Shown: positions 41,659-54,178 of the stretch, one piece after another | How positions within the stretch are numbered: position 1 is the stretch's first letter | How the letters are laid out: each line of letters starts with the position of its first letter | DNA from: Apis mellifera | Taxonomy: Eukaryota; Arthropoda; Insecta; Hymenoptera; Apidae | Assembly: GCF_003254395.2 (NCBI RefSeq) | Contig: NC_037639.1 | Location: 5,911,001-5,975,000 of the forward strand | Length of the DNA: 64,000 nucleotides | Direction: 5' to 3' | Notes under the pieces: model-generated | The model's database searches: none | What the model saw: the letters and a program-made list of their open reading frames with translations, nothing else | Told to the model about the DNA's origin: nothing | Made by a program: the position numbers and the translations under genes

Positions 41659-44600
41659 CGCCCAGATGACCCGCCTACCTCCAACGTGGTCACTTCAATT
41701 AGGCACTCCTGGCCGTACAACTGAGCTTTCGCGAGCTTTTCCTTTTTCTCTATCCTAAAATCGCGAACAGCCTCTGATGGACCACTGAGACGACACGTAT
41801 ATGTCCGCGTACGTACGTCCCACCCACGAGCTCCGTTGTAATGATAATCGAAAAAAGAAAAAAAAAAAAAAAAGAAAAAAAAGAAAGTGGGAAAGAAAAA
41901 TATACAGAGAGAAAGAAATATAAGAGAAGAGGAAGGGAGAGACGTATATATATTCTATCCTCGAGGCCTATCGTGCTCGCGGATATCCGTGCTCGCTGAG
42001 GTTGGCTGGTCGAAAGTGTTCTAGGTGAAATGAATGGCGAAGAAGTCACGAGAAAATGTGCAATCTCTGTTTAGTCGATTAAAATCGAACGAGAGTGAGC
42101 CTCGTGGTGAGCCTCGTCGAAGACAAGATCGGGTCGAAACGATCGGCGATGGGATAATAAAAGATATTACTATGCTTCGTTCCCTGTTGGCTCGACGATA
42201 GTCGAGACACGAATGAACGTGTATCGTGGTTTCGAAGATTCGTAACCGCGGTTACGTTTATATATATATCAACAACGAGAGAACGTGCTCTCGATTAAGA
42301 GAGCGACTGTTATCGGTTTGTCCTTTCCACTGCCTGTTTCAATTCAGTTTGAGAACGCGCCTGTGCCGAGGAGATGAAGGAACGTATCGATCGATTCGAC
42401 GGGATCTGTACGATCTGTCTCGTGGCGTGCAAAAAAGAGAAGAAAACTTTTTCCATTCGCGTCTTCCCCCGCATGCTTTCCTCGTGGTGGGTACGTTTTC
42501 TATCAAAATCGCGATCGTTTCGAACGAGCGCATCCACCAATATTTATACGCGCGTCGCGTATTACTTGTGATAGTTCTTCTTTTTTTAGTGATAGCGATT
42601 CCAAACGATTTTGTGCAATCGATTTTAAAACGGTCGAAGGTGATTTTTACAAATTTCACGATATGATAATTGTATAATAGGGAAATATAATACAGGATGT
42701 AAAATTCGAACGATGGCCAAGAAATCTAATATAAATATACGGAAAGATGTTATTTCGTATGCCTTGATCTTCGTGTCTCACCTGTTTTGTAACTCGCGAA
42801 TCGATCGATAATCGAGAGCGCGCACAGACGTAACAGCGACGAAAACAGCAGTTTCTAACATCTTGTTTTTCTCTTGTCGTATAATTTTTTCGACTATTTA
42901 TATATATATATATTGCTCAAGCATCCGCTACACTTTGCTCATTAACGAGCGTCCGACATACGCGCAGTAAGTATCGATTACGACGCGTTACGTAAGCATT
43001 AATATTGTCAGCATAGTGATATATTGCTCTCTATATCGCGTGTACAATTTATAATTTTAACGATTTTACAACGATTGTAAATCCGTTTGCGTCTCTATGG
43101 ACCACACTTCTTCCGATTGATCGAGTCCATCGCGCGTGGAATTTACCATTTAAACACGATCGTTCCATATTCATATCTCGCTTCGTCTTTGATGTTGTAC
43201 GTTTTCTCGTAAACATAAATAAACGTTACGTTATTTTTTTTAAATATAAATTTACGATATCCATTACGATTTAACGTAAAAAAAACTTGTAATTGTGGAC
43301 TCGATCATGAAATTATTATATTATATTATTATATCTTCTTTAATCTCTCGTTATAGAATATCTGCGAATCAATTATCCATGAGAGAAATGTAAGAGCACA
43401 CGATCTCGATCGCATCGTGCGAGATTAAAAAAAAAAGGTGTCACAACGAACAAAAAGAAAGAAAAAAGTGAGAATTCACACGGCCGTCCGAGGCTTGAAA
43501 AAAAAAAAGTATTAATTTAGAATCTTTATCTATTAAATAGTCGAGCAAGTTTTATTTAAATCGAAATAACGAAGGAGGATCATTCCAATAATCGTTTGTT
43601 ATATTTCAGATTCATCACGACACCGTATTTTCGAACCGATTCCGTGGTAGCGAATTTAGGGATTTTACGATACGTAAATTAGTTTTCCATGCGCTCAAAT
43701 TTCGAATTTCACGATCCATTCCACGTAATAAAAAGATTTTCTTCTCGAATAGCTTTGGAATAGTTGACGACACACCGTGCGAATTACGCTCTCCAAGCAC
43801 TTTCTATTAGCGATTCGATCGGTTGAATGAATGATTTCAATTCGAGAATCTTTTACGATCACCGTTAAACTTGCAATTCTCGGACAATATTCCTGATGCT
43901 TTGTTATTACGCTCGATTGATCCATTTCGTGTAATGTAATGTTTCATAGATTTGTAGCACAAATTCAATATAATATCACGGTACGAGCGGATAGATCGAA
44001 TAAACGAGTGATATATGTAAATCGTTATATGAACAACGACGTCGATTCAGTTATGTTCGTTCGTTCGTTGCTAAAATTGCCTCATTTTTAGTCTTTAAAA
44101 AAATTTAACCGTCGAAAGCGAATGGGTAATTTTTAATTTTTAATTATTTTGCTTCTTGTTACTATTTCTCTAAAAATTTTGTTCAGCGTGTGTGCGCGAT
44201 CATCGGTGTCAAGAAATTAAGAAAAAGAGAGAGAGAGAGAGAAAAAAGGAAAAAGAAGACAAAAACTCTAAGGATCATTTTAATCGTGCCAATACGAAAG
44301 TTGCCATTTGAGATGTGCCAATTAACGATATCGAGTTTAGAAATGTAAGATCTGTATCGACGATTAGAAGCGAGTAGCCGAAAATATCTAAATCGAACGA
44401 GCATCGTTCGAATTTTAGGGAGGAAGATAAATTTCGAACTTTTATCTCGAAAGAGAATCACGAAAAGAAAATATCGTGAGAGAAATAAAGATCAAGATCT
44501 CGATCAATGGTATCGAGGTGTTTTACTCGAAAAGTTTCGTGTTAAGGAGGGGGGAAAGATAGGGAGAAGAAACGCAGAGTGGAAGCACGAGAAATTGCGT

Positions 44601-45560
44601 TGAAGTACAATACCAGGTGAACCTGAGACATATCTAACTTTGTAATTAAATCTTAGGCGTATGTAAATGTAAGATTAAGAAACCTGATCGAACGTCTCGC
44701 GTTCCGGGATATTATGTACAGAGTATTTGAATCTTTCTTGTGATATAATCGTAATATTACTAAGGCATAAATCGAGCAAGGCAAGAACGAAAGGAGGGAA
44801 AAGAAAAAAAAAGGAAAAAAAAAAAAAAAAGACACTAAAATTACTATTATCATTCCATGTTTTTTCATAGGTACTAGCGCGGTTGTTGTAGATGGCGCCA
44901 CACACCAGACTTTTCGTTTACCGGAGACGCGCACCATCGAATTTTATTATTCGAAGCAACCAACAAACGCTAGTTACGAATAGTTATCAGACTTTTATCG
45001 CATCGACAAATTTTATTTCCAACGTTACGAACACGTTAATTTTTTTTTCCCCCTTACGACATTGCGTACTACTTTGACCGCAATTTTCTTCGATGAAAAA
45101 AAAAAAAAAAAAAAAATTAAGAAGCAGAGAAAAAAGAAGTTATGGAAAAATAGGGAAAACATTTTTCCACGAGTATCGAGACCAACGCCGTGAGTTTAGT
45201 TAGAAAATGAAAATGAAAAGAGACGGTAAAAACGTTAGAGAAAAAAAAGACAGAGAAAAATCCTTGAATCCCCTTATTTTCATTCACGAATACTTAGGCG
45301 ACTTGTTAGAACGTAAGGTCCCGTAAATTAATACTTATTTATAATCCTTAGAGCGACCGTAGAAAAACGTTTTTCTACCAGAATTTCTGTGCCAACTGCA
45401 AAGAATGTTGTAGACCATTTTTGTTCGAAGTTGAAGCATCATTCTAATCTTGTAAGATACTCAGATATATCTTTATTAAATATATTTGAATTTCGTAGTA
45501 TATTATATTCTGATATTGATTATACAGTTCATTTTTGTATATTGGTGTGTGATAAATAAA
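41659..45560 (+). other. TfAP-2: Probable long TfAP-2 3' UTR and flank
   Basis: No coding sequence follows the AP-2 stop. The sequence keeps the moderate GC of the AP-2 locus and contains AATAAA signals at 42156, 43218, 43999, 44484 and 45555. Which signal is used cannot be decided by eye. The last one coincides with the drop into AT-rich DNA, so a 3' UTR of up to about 3.9 kb is possible. An AGATGGCGC motif lies at 44890-44898. Confidence 0.5.
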
Positions 45561-48500
45561 TAAGAATATTGTTTCTAAGCAATTTATACACTTATGTTCA
45601 GTATAATCCTATTTAATCATTTAAAATGGGCTTTAATAATTCAACATTTTAAATCAAGAATTTGTGAAAAATTGATGTAATGAATTTTTTAAAGAAAAAT
45701 TACAAAATATTTTATCTCTTTAAAAAAAAAAAAACTAGAAATGAATAATTTTGTTTTTGTAAAAAAAAGTAAATATTTAATAATAGTCGATAAAGTAATA
45801 TGATATGATTAAGAAAAAAATATAATTAAGAAAAGAAATAAAAAAAATCTGTTATATAAAATTGTAAAAATAATTGAAATGAAAACTAATTCGAACGTTA
45901 AGCTCAAAATATCAAAGTATGTAAAATAATAAATTATTTGTCAATGTAAAATATGAGGATCGTTCAAAAGTTTTCATTTTGTAATAATTTATTTCAAAAA
46001 TATTAACACAAAAATATGAAAATTCAAATGTACAATATATGTTTCTAATAATTTTCAAATATCAATATATCGATTTCAAATAGTACATACCTATAGCTGT
46101 AAATGGATGGAGCGCGCCAAATCATGCAAGTTAAACGTTATTCTCACTTCGCTAATCATCTTGATACACAATAAAAATTTACACTTTATCTCCACTTATT
46201 TTCTAGATACTTCTAAACTATTCTTAAATATTAATTAAAACCGTTTACACAGAAAACAGAATAAATATTTCAATTTACTTCGTACACACCGCGTTTACAG
46301 ACGCCATTTTGGTAGCGAACTGCAACTTGCGCCATCTGCCGAAAAAAATTATAATTTCAGACATTGCGCGGAAAATTCAAATATAAACTAAAATAATAAC
46401 CTTATTATTTTTATTATTCTTCACAAAATAAAAATTAATATTCACTCCATCCTTATTTTCGATATTTATTTTAAATTGAATCTTTTTATTCTAGATAACG
46501 GATGCATACATATCCGTATAACATATAATATATATTATATTTATGCTACTATGTTATGAAATGAGAAATTAAATTTATACTTCTAAAATATTATTAAAAT
46601 GAAATGAAGATCTTCATTTTATTCGAAAATTTAAACGATTTAAATATTAAGTTATTTATATATTACCATAAAAAGTTAAAAATTAGATCAAAATGAGTAA
46701 GATTATATTTTATTGAAATCAATTAAACCTAATTGAAAGATCTAATAAAATTTTCATTTTGTAAACTATTTTTTATATCATTAATTATTTTTAATTCTAT
46801 TTTCTAACAGTTTATAAAATCACAAAAATACATAGAATAAATATTTTTTAAAATCTTGTCTATTGCATTGAAAGCATTGTGAACCGATATTGAACTTTAA
46901 AAATATTTAAAATATGTATCTTGTATTTTACCATACCAGTCACTGTTTAATAGTTAAATTCCATTATTTCTTCAACTGACGTAATTATAATTGTGCATAG
47001 ACTGTTCATCCCATTGCCTGAAAAAAAATCTTACTATCTCATAGATTTTAGCATAAACGAACAAAGAGAACAAATTAAATTAAACATGCGAATCAAAATT
47101 TAATGCTTTTATCACTAAATTAAAACTGTTTTATCTTATGCTTTAATAAATATTAATGCAATTTCCAAAAACAAAAAATAAAAACTCTAATCTATATACC
47201 TTGAGATCACATATATAAATAAATAAAATTAATAATTTTTTATAAATATAAAGCTACATTATATATATATCTTCTTCATGTGGTAAAATATTTTTTAAAT
47301 AAAACTAATAAACTAAAATTATTTCATAATAATGAAATTATACTCACATGATTTCAAGGCACTTCAAACTCCACTGAATAGAGAAACAGGAGATTAAAAT
47401 ATTTCAATCCATGAAAACGTGTTCCCACACAATCTTCTGTATTCTTCTATACACCTAAGAAGGATACATGAAAAAAATATGTTAGAAGTAAATGTTTTAA
47501 ATACTTTAAAATGAAACTTCAATCAGATTAAATTAAAAATATGTGTAATAATAGATTAACACTGTTATTCTGTATTTTTCACAAATTTATTATTAATAAA
47601 ACTGTAAATAATTTGCAAACTTTTTAAATTTAATACAAATTAACACGTTTTTAATATTTAGTATATATAATAAGTATTTTAAATTTTATTGTTGCTTATA
47701 TTATATATTATATTAACGTAATTAAGACACATTCAAACATTTAAGGAAAATTAAATGTAGTTTATTATATTCTTTTGACAAGATTTCTTAACATTAATTA
47801 ACATTCCATGGTTTAAAACAAACACATTAAATAAAAATTACTAGTATATCGATGAATATTTTTGTGAATTTCTGAATATATTAATATTACGTATTAGGTC
47901 TAAAAACATTTCATTATTTTCGTTTATATTATAATGCTATTGATTAGGATTTTGATTTAAAGCTTTTCAAATGCTTATTATATAGCGCTATTATATTTCT
48001 TATTTATTTCAGTTTAAGAGAATTACATACATATGTAAATGTAGCAGAAAACAGATAATTATTTTAAAAATGGGAAAATGTTTATAAGTTATGGACAAGT
48101 TATTTTATTATTTTTTTTTTTTTTTTTTTGTATTCTTATATTATAAGATCTTAAGATTACAATTTTCTTTCTTTTTGTTTTAATAATAATATTATAGCTA
48201 CTGAATCTTTATAAGCTGTATGATTTTTCACTTCACATATTCTGCACATGTTACTATACACGTACTCTTTAACATTTATTTATGCCATTTTAAATTCTCA
48301 ACACGTTATTTTTATTATTATTCTGTTTTTTTTATTCACGTAAATACTATACATATTAATATTAAATGAATTACGATATAATTCACATTACTATATGCAA
48401 CTTATTTAATATTAATTTATATGTAATCATCTGCCATTAGACGTCATTTACAATATTTTATTTTCTATTTTAGATACATATTACTAATTTATTATAACGC

Positions 48501-48609
48501 ACACGACTGTCTGAGCTATGTATTTTTCAGTATTTAGAAAACTTGACGTATTAAAACCAAAGAATAGATATCTATCTAAAGGAAAAATGAAATAAAAAAG
48601 AAAGGGAAA

Positions 48610-48617
<8 letters not shown>

Positions 48618-48661
<44 letters not shown>
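48618..48661. repeat. (TA)n microsatellite
   Basis: An uninterrupted AT/TA dinucleotide run of about 44 bases, directly after a poly-A stretch. Its length is probably polymorphic. Confidence 0.95.
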
Positions 48662-48664
<3 letters not shown>

Positions 48665-49158
48665 TTAAAAATTCTCAAAGATATTTACAAATCTTTCATT
48701 TACGTACATAGTACGTAATTTATAGTTTCGTATTGACTTTATTATATGCAATTATCTATTTAAAAAAAAGAAAAAAAAAAATTAAGATTTCGCGTATGAA
48801 ATGAATCAATATAAAAAAAGATAAATTTGATTTCTAGAAAAATGTAACACAGCTCCGACGCTTTTTTTTTTTTTTTTTTTTTTATTTAAGAATTTTACTT
48901 GTCTCGTTCCACTGATCCTCTTGGTCCTCTAGCCTTCCACTCTGACGTGACATTTTTTTTTTCAGGAGGGGAAAGGATTTGAAGGAACGTATGATTTTAT
49001 CTCTTTTTCTAATAATTTCATAGAAAATCAAAGATTATGATGGAAATCGATTCAGAATTTCTACGGAATTAATATTACATGCGAACGTTCAAGATATAAA
49101 CTCTATCGAAATCGCGGAAACGCTTTGATTAAAATTTTCATAATTACGTGTCTTGGTG

Positions 49159-49164
49159 TTTATT
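49159..49164 (-). terminator. Candidate poly(A) signal, KHDRBS-like gene
   Basis: AATAAA on the minus strand, about 540 bases after the TAA stop. Hexamer choice is uncertain because the whole interval is AT-rich. Confidence 0.35.
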
Positions 49165-49704
49165 CAATAGCTACAAGTAATTAATTAAAAATTACATTAG
49201 CTTCGTTACACCATTGACTCGGAAAATTGTATACAATGGAAATAAAAAGAACAAGCAAAAAATTCGCAAGCGTCAAAGTATCTTTCATTGAGGATAACGA
49301 GAATCTCATTCCAAAAGAAAAAAATACCGGTCAATCAGAAGTTTTCTTTTAAGCAAAACTTCCAGGAATCGAATTTGTAATGGCAGTTACGTTATATTTG
49401 TTCTGTTTTATCATTACTATATGATGAAAAATCATAGTATCATTTACCACAATCACTTCTTGCGTTTGATTTCATTTAAAAAATGATTTTAGTTTTTTTT
49501 TTTTAATATATAGATTTGTCATCTCTGGCATCATGAGTTATTGTTTGTTACGAAAATTATATGTCAAGTTTAGGATTATGAAAAACAATAAAGTTAGAAA
49601 AAGGAAAGATCGTTGTTTCGCTTTATAATGCAGGAATTGTTTGGATGTGATAAAAATTAAGAAAATATTTAGGTGTTTTTTTTTTTTTTTTTTTATATGG
49701 ATTT

Positions 49705-52700
49705 TTACTTGGAAGGTCGTGAATACGGGGCGTTGCGGTAGCGCGAGCTTGAGCCCGATGTCGTTGTCGTCTTGTACGATTTCCATGCGCGGCTCGATGA
49801 TTCCTCTGCGAATTTTATGGAGTTATTCATTTGCATTATTTTTATTAAATTAGTGCACCACCACGATATAGTATATGTATATATAATATTAATCGGATAA
49901 TTTCTTAAATATTATATACTACACGAAGCAAGAGCATTATATTATTTATAAAGTTTTAAGAAGAAAATTATTGCGAATGAGAATTGATAAATAATTTAGC
50001 TAATATCACACGTTATTATGCAAAGCCATTCCATATTTATTTAGTATAGGATATTATAGGGAAATCTTTAAATTCGATGGAAAAAGATATATTTCAATTT
50101 TAAATAGTTGATAGAAATTATTTTCAATTAAAAATATTAATTTTTATCCGCGTATTATTTTATGTAGAAATATAAAATTTCTAGATTTTTTTGTGAAAAA
50201 ATCAATCTTAATATTTCTATTAAATCATTTAAATTATAAATATAAAATTGTTATATATTATTCACATAATTACAAGAATTAGTTATTATAACTAGAAATC
50301 ATATTATTAATGTTTTTTTAGAATTCTGATAATATTTAAATTTTTGTTTAAAGCTTTTTATATTAATATAGCTTATTAAACCAATTTTATTAAATATTTC
50401 ATGCTTTGACTTCTTTTTATCAACTCTTTATATTTAATTCAAATTCAAATTTAATATTTATAAATAATAGTTCAATAAGAATTTGTCTATATATAATTTA
50501 AATCTAAAATATTTTAAATTTAATCTTATTATGTTATTCTCTGCATATCACACATGCGTGTACATATGTTTATGATAATTTTTGTTTATTTATATGTTAA
50601 AATTTTATGCTAAAAAAAAATATGAAACAAGAATTATATTACCTGGATATTCTGATGTTTCGTAGTAATTGTGAGAAGAGTGTGGCACAGTATCATCTTC
50701 GTATTCATAAGTTGCATACCTCGAGGAAGGATACATATCATCTCTAAATAATATATAAAAGTATGATGTATAAATGTGAAAAGCTATATTATTTTGTTTT
50801 ATAAATTAAAACAAAAATTTTTTTAAAAATTAGAAATTAAAAAAAATGATAAATGGAAAAAAAATCAATGACGAAAATAAATACGAAATTGAGTATTAAT
50901 ACGCCTTAAATATAGTTATAATATTAAATATAAAAATATAATATAGATATGGAAAATCAAAATAAATAATAGATAAGAATAGATTATCAATAAACATATC
51001 AAACAAATAATTCTTTTTGATAAAATCGATTAAATAAAAAAAATAAAAATATCGATTATACTTACCCTGATGTTGATGTATAATGTCGGTCTCCATATCG
51101 GCTACTACTGCTCGTTGATGTGTGATAATCATAATCATGATGAGTTCCCACACGGTTACTTGGAGGCGGAGTAGCAGTTTCATAACTATTCACAATACAA
51201 TATTATAAATTTAATATAATATTTGTTATACATGATTAATTAAAAACTTACCCATAACTCTGATCCATGGCGACTCTTGCTCGATCTAAAATAGAAAAAA
51301 CTTTACTTTTTGCTGATACAGGACGAGTGATTGGCCCCCGACTAGAAGGCGGTGGAAGTATTGCCGCTAAAATAAAAAAAATAAGAACATTCTCTTTTTC
51401 TTTTTTAAAAGCCTAATAATTGGACAAAATATTGCCAACCTCGCGAAGATCGTTGCATTGTTGGCCTTGCGGATGGTCTTAATATTCCACCAGCACCTGG
51501 TACACCTCTGACAGAAGGCCTTCTATCGTCATTACTCGTTGGATCATCTGCCATGTTCATTTCCATTTCGCGCATTTGCTCTTGGCGTATATTGTCATTA
51601 TTATCTGGGATCAAATATTTCCGAACTTCGGCTAACGCAAATGCAATACGAGCATAAGCTTCCGCCGGAGGTGCGAGTGCTGTTATTTCAACATGTAAAT
51701 CATCCGAAAGATGAGCATATTTCGGATCCAGAGACATACGATATTCTTCTTCCTATATTATAGTATAAATATACAAAAAAATTCTATGTATTTATGTGCA
51801 TTATTATGCACATTATATATTTATCAATATAAGTTAAAAGTAATACAATAAATATAAAAAAACATTAAAAATAATTAAGTAAGTAGAGGAACATAAAGTG
51901 GAGATATGAATAAAAAAATCTAAATCAAATAAAAATTACAAATTCTTAACATAAAATTACTTTTTGACGATCTTTCATGGATCCTCTTCCTAATACTGCC
52001 ATTTTACACATTGTTTCTTCTTGCAAACGTTTCATAGAATTACCTTTCGGTCCCAATAATTTTCCAACAAAATTAAACTGCAAATATATTTCAACGTATA
52101 AATTTATATTTATCTGTATATTCATCTAAATTATTTGATTTATAACAAAACACAACTACCTTTGGATGTTCCCGAACGGGTACCAATACTTTAACCGAAA
52201 CTCGAATTGGTTTTTCACGATAAATATCCACATATTTCGGATCCCTTACTGGTTTGCCAATAGCTTGAGTTTTCTGAATTTCTACAGAATAAAGTAATCA
52301 TTTTTAAATTTTTAATATATTAATATGTGGCATTAATTTAAATTATAGTATTTATTAATATAGTATTTTATAATATAAATTATAATATTTTTATTTTTTG
52401 TTATCATAACTAACAAATTAATTATAAAATAATATTTATTTATAAAAAATTAAATTACAGATTAAATTTTAAAAAAATTGAAAATCATAATAACAATTAT
52501 TTAAATATTAATTTATAACAATATTATAATATAATATTTATATTAATTTATAAAATTATACATTTAAAAATATAATATAATTTATAAAAATATACATTTA
52601 AAATATTAATGAATTTTTAATATATTTTTATACACATATACATACATGTAAATATTAAAACAATATAAAAATACATAAAAATATAATAATTTAATATATA

Positions 52701-53410
52701 ATAAAATATATATAAAGTTTAATATTTACATGTATATATTATATTATTTAAATTAAATATATTCTATTTTGAAAAATTCATATATTACAAAAATTATATT
52801 ATTTATTTTAATATAAACTATTTTAATAAATATACAAATATTATAATTAGCAACTATCGTTAAATATTTTGTATTTATAAATATTACACAACTAATAATA
52901 TAAATTCCTAGAAAATTATTAATTTAGTAACCTATAAATTAATAATATAATACAAATGGTAATAAAAAAAATTTAAAAAAAAACTAATTAAATTATAATT
53001 CGTTTTCGTTTACATATTACTCTAACCTTAATCATCAATCAATTTGATTTCAAAGCAAAAAAAAAACTGCGCAACAAGAAGTTATATCAACAAATCACAA
53101 AAATAAATATACAAGCAACAAACGAAACATAAACAGTCGCATTACAAATAATAAAAATGATTAAAAAACAATGAATAAAAACAATAATATAACAGTCATA
53201 TTTACCTTGATCAATTAGTCTCGTTGCATTAGGCCATTTCTGCGAATCCAATTCAACTTTTTCTTGTAAAAGTTCTCGAACATATTCTCCGGCTTTGTCA
53301 ACTTGATACTTCTTTTCATCACGTTCCTTTTCCGACGATGTTTTTGCCTCCGAATCAGAGTTTTCATCCCTTTTATACTTAAATTCACCATTACTTGGTC
53401 GATCGCTCAT
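49705..53410 (-). CDS. STAR/KH-domain RNA-binding protein, Sam68/KHDRBS class
   Basis: Nuclear RNA-binding splicing regulator of the STAR family (Sam68 and SLM in vertebrates, qkr58E group in flies). Exons on the minus strand: 53410-53206, 52281-52160, 52077-51961, 51752-51440, 51366-51252, 51185-51066, 50743-50643, 49805-49705. All have GT-AG borders and the frame is continuous: 397 residues. Residues 36-68 form a Qua1-like segment (YVRELLQEKVELD). The KH domain spans about 95-195 with KVLVPVREHPKFNFVGKLLG and the GPKG loop at 118-121, then RLQEETMCKMAVLGRGSMKD and DPKYAHLSDDLHVEI. Then come EVRKYLIPD, short RG/Pro-rich segments (VRGVPGAGGI), and a long Tyr/Ser-rich tail ending RYRNAPYSRPSK, as in Sam68-type proteins where the tail is phosphorylated and carries nuclear import information. 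The start is the only in-frame ATG before the conserved region. The last exon is unusually GC-rich. Confidence 0.95.
52282..53205 (-). other. First intron of the KHDRBS-like gene
   Basis: An intron of 924 bases, donor AAG/GTAAAT and acceptor TTCTGTAG. It is extremely AT-rich and contains no additional coding sequence that I can see. A second AG six bases inside the exon (ATTCAG) would put the reading frame out, so the first is used. Confidence 0.85.
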
Positions 53411-54178
53411 GATTATCACTGTTTTATTAGATGATTCTAACGATATTAAACGAAAAAATAATAATTTTATTAATTAAATAATTAAGTGAAATAAATCATT
53501 CGCGCACAACGCGTCTTTGGAACAGAGTTGCAATTTGCAATGGCTGAACGCTGACTCTTCCACTTCCAACTAACCTTAAGGCGTATATGCATGTGTGAAT
53601 TATTTATATATCTATAAATTTAAATATATTTTTATAATAAATCATAATTTTTTATTTTATTAAAAATATTTTTAGAAAATATTTATAATGAAAGAAAATT
53701 TGTCATTTATTATATAAATTAAAGTATAAATATATAATTATAAAAAAAATAATAAAATTTAATAATTATTAAAAATATAAAAACCAATTTAAATAATTAT
53801 ATTAAAGATATTGTTATTTTAATTAAAAATATATAATATTAACAATTAAAAAATAACAACTAATGCATCATATATTTATTTATGTTATAATGTTAGTTAT
53901 GGCTTAAAACAATTAAGGTTATTTTTAAAATTGTTTATACTTTTCTTATTATATAATAATTTAATATTGAAAATTCTAATATTTTTATATATTTTTGTAT
54001 ATTAAAAAAAATTTTTTAATGTTGATCACATTTAAGTATAGATACTATCGGTATTTGTATTAGCTGCAGATGGCGAAAATATCGAAAATATTATAACCTT
54101 GTAATATATTATGTTGAATTTCTTAATTAATTATGTATAAAAGTATAAATAGAATAAAATAAATAAATATTTTTCAAC
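53411..54178. promoter_or_regulatory. Divergent promoter region between KHDRBS-like and NAT8-like genes
   Basis: 768 bases separate the two start codons, which face away from each other. A GC-elevated block at about 53500-53590 probably marks the 5' UTR or start site of the KH gene. The middle is almost pure A/T. An AGATGGCG motif at 54068-54075 lies about 110 bases upstream of the acetyltransferase ATG. No clear TATA box or Inr was assigned. Confidence 0.6.

Larger units (their letters stand above)
45561..49704. other. AT-rich interval, no coding gene seen; includes KHDRBS-like 3' UTR
   Basis: Very AT-rich. The right end should include the 3' UTR of the minus-strand KH gene; a minus-strand AATAAA is at 49159-49164. 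A promoter-like GC blip sits at 46.1-46.4 kb. Splice-bounded minus-strand blocks are seen near 46.94-47.02 and 47.35-47.38 kb. A (TA)n microsatellite lies at 48618-48661. Confidence 0.6.

Noticed and set aside
50896..51183. 95-codon minus-strand frame across a KHDRBS-like exon
   Set aside because: It overlaps exon 6 in the wrong frame. The correct frame is fixed by the splice phases.
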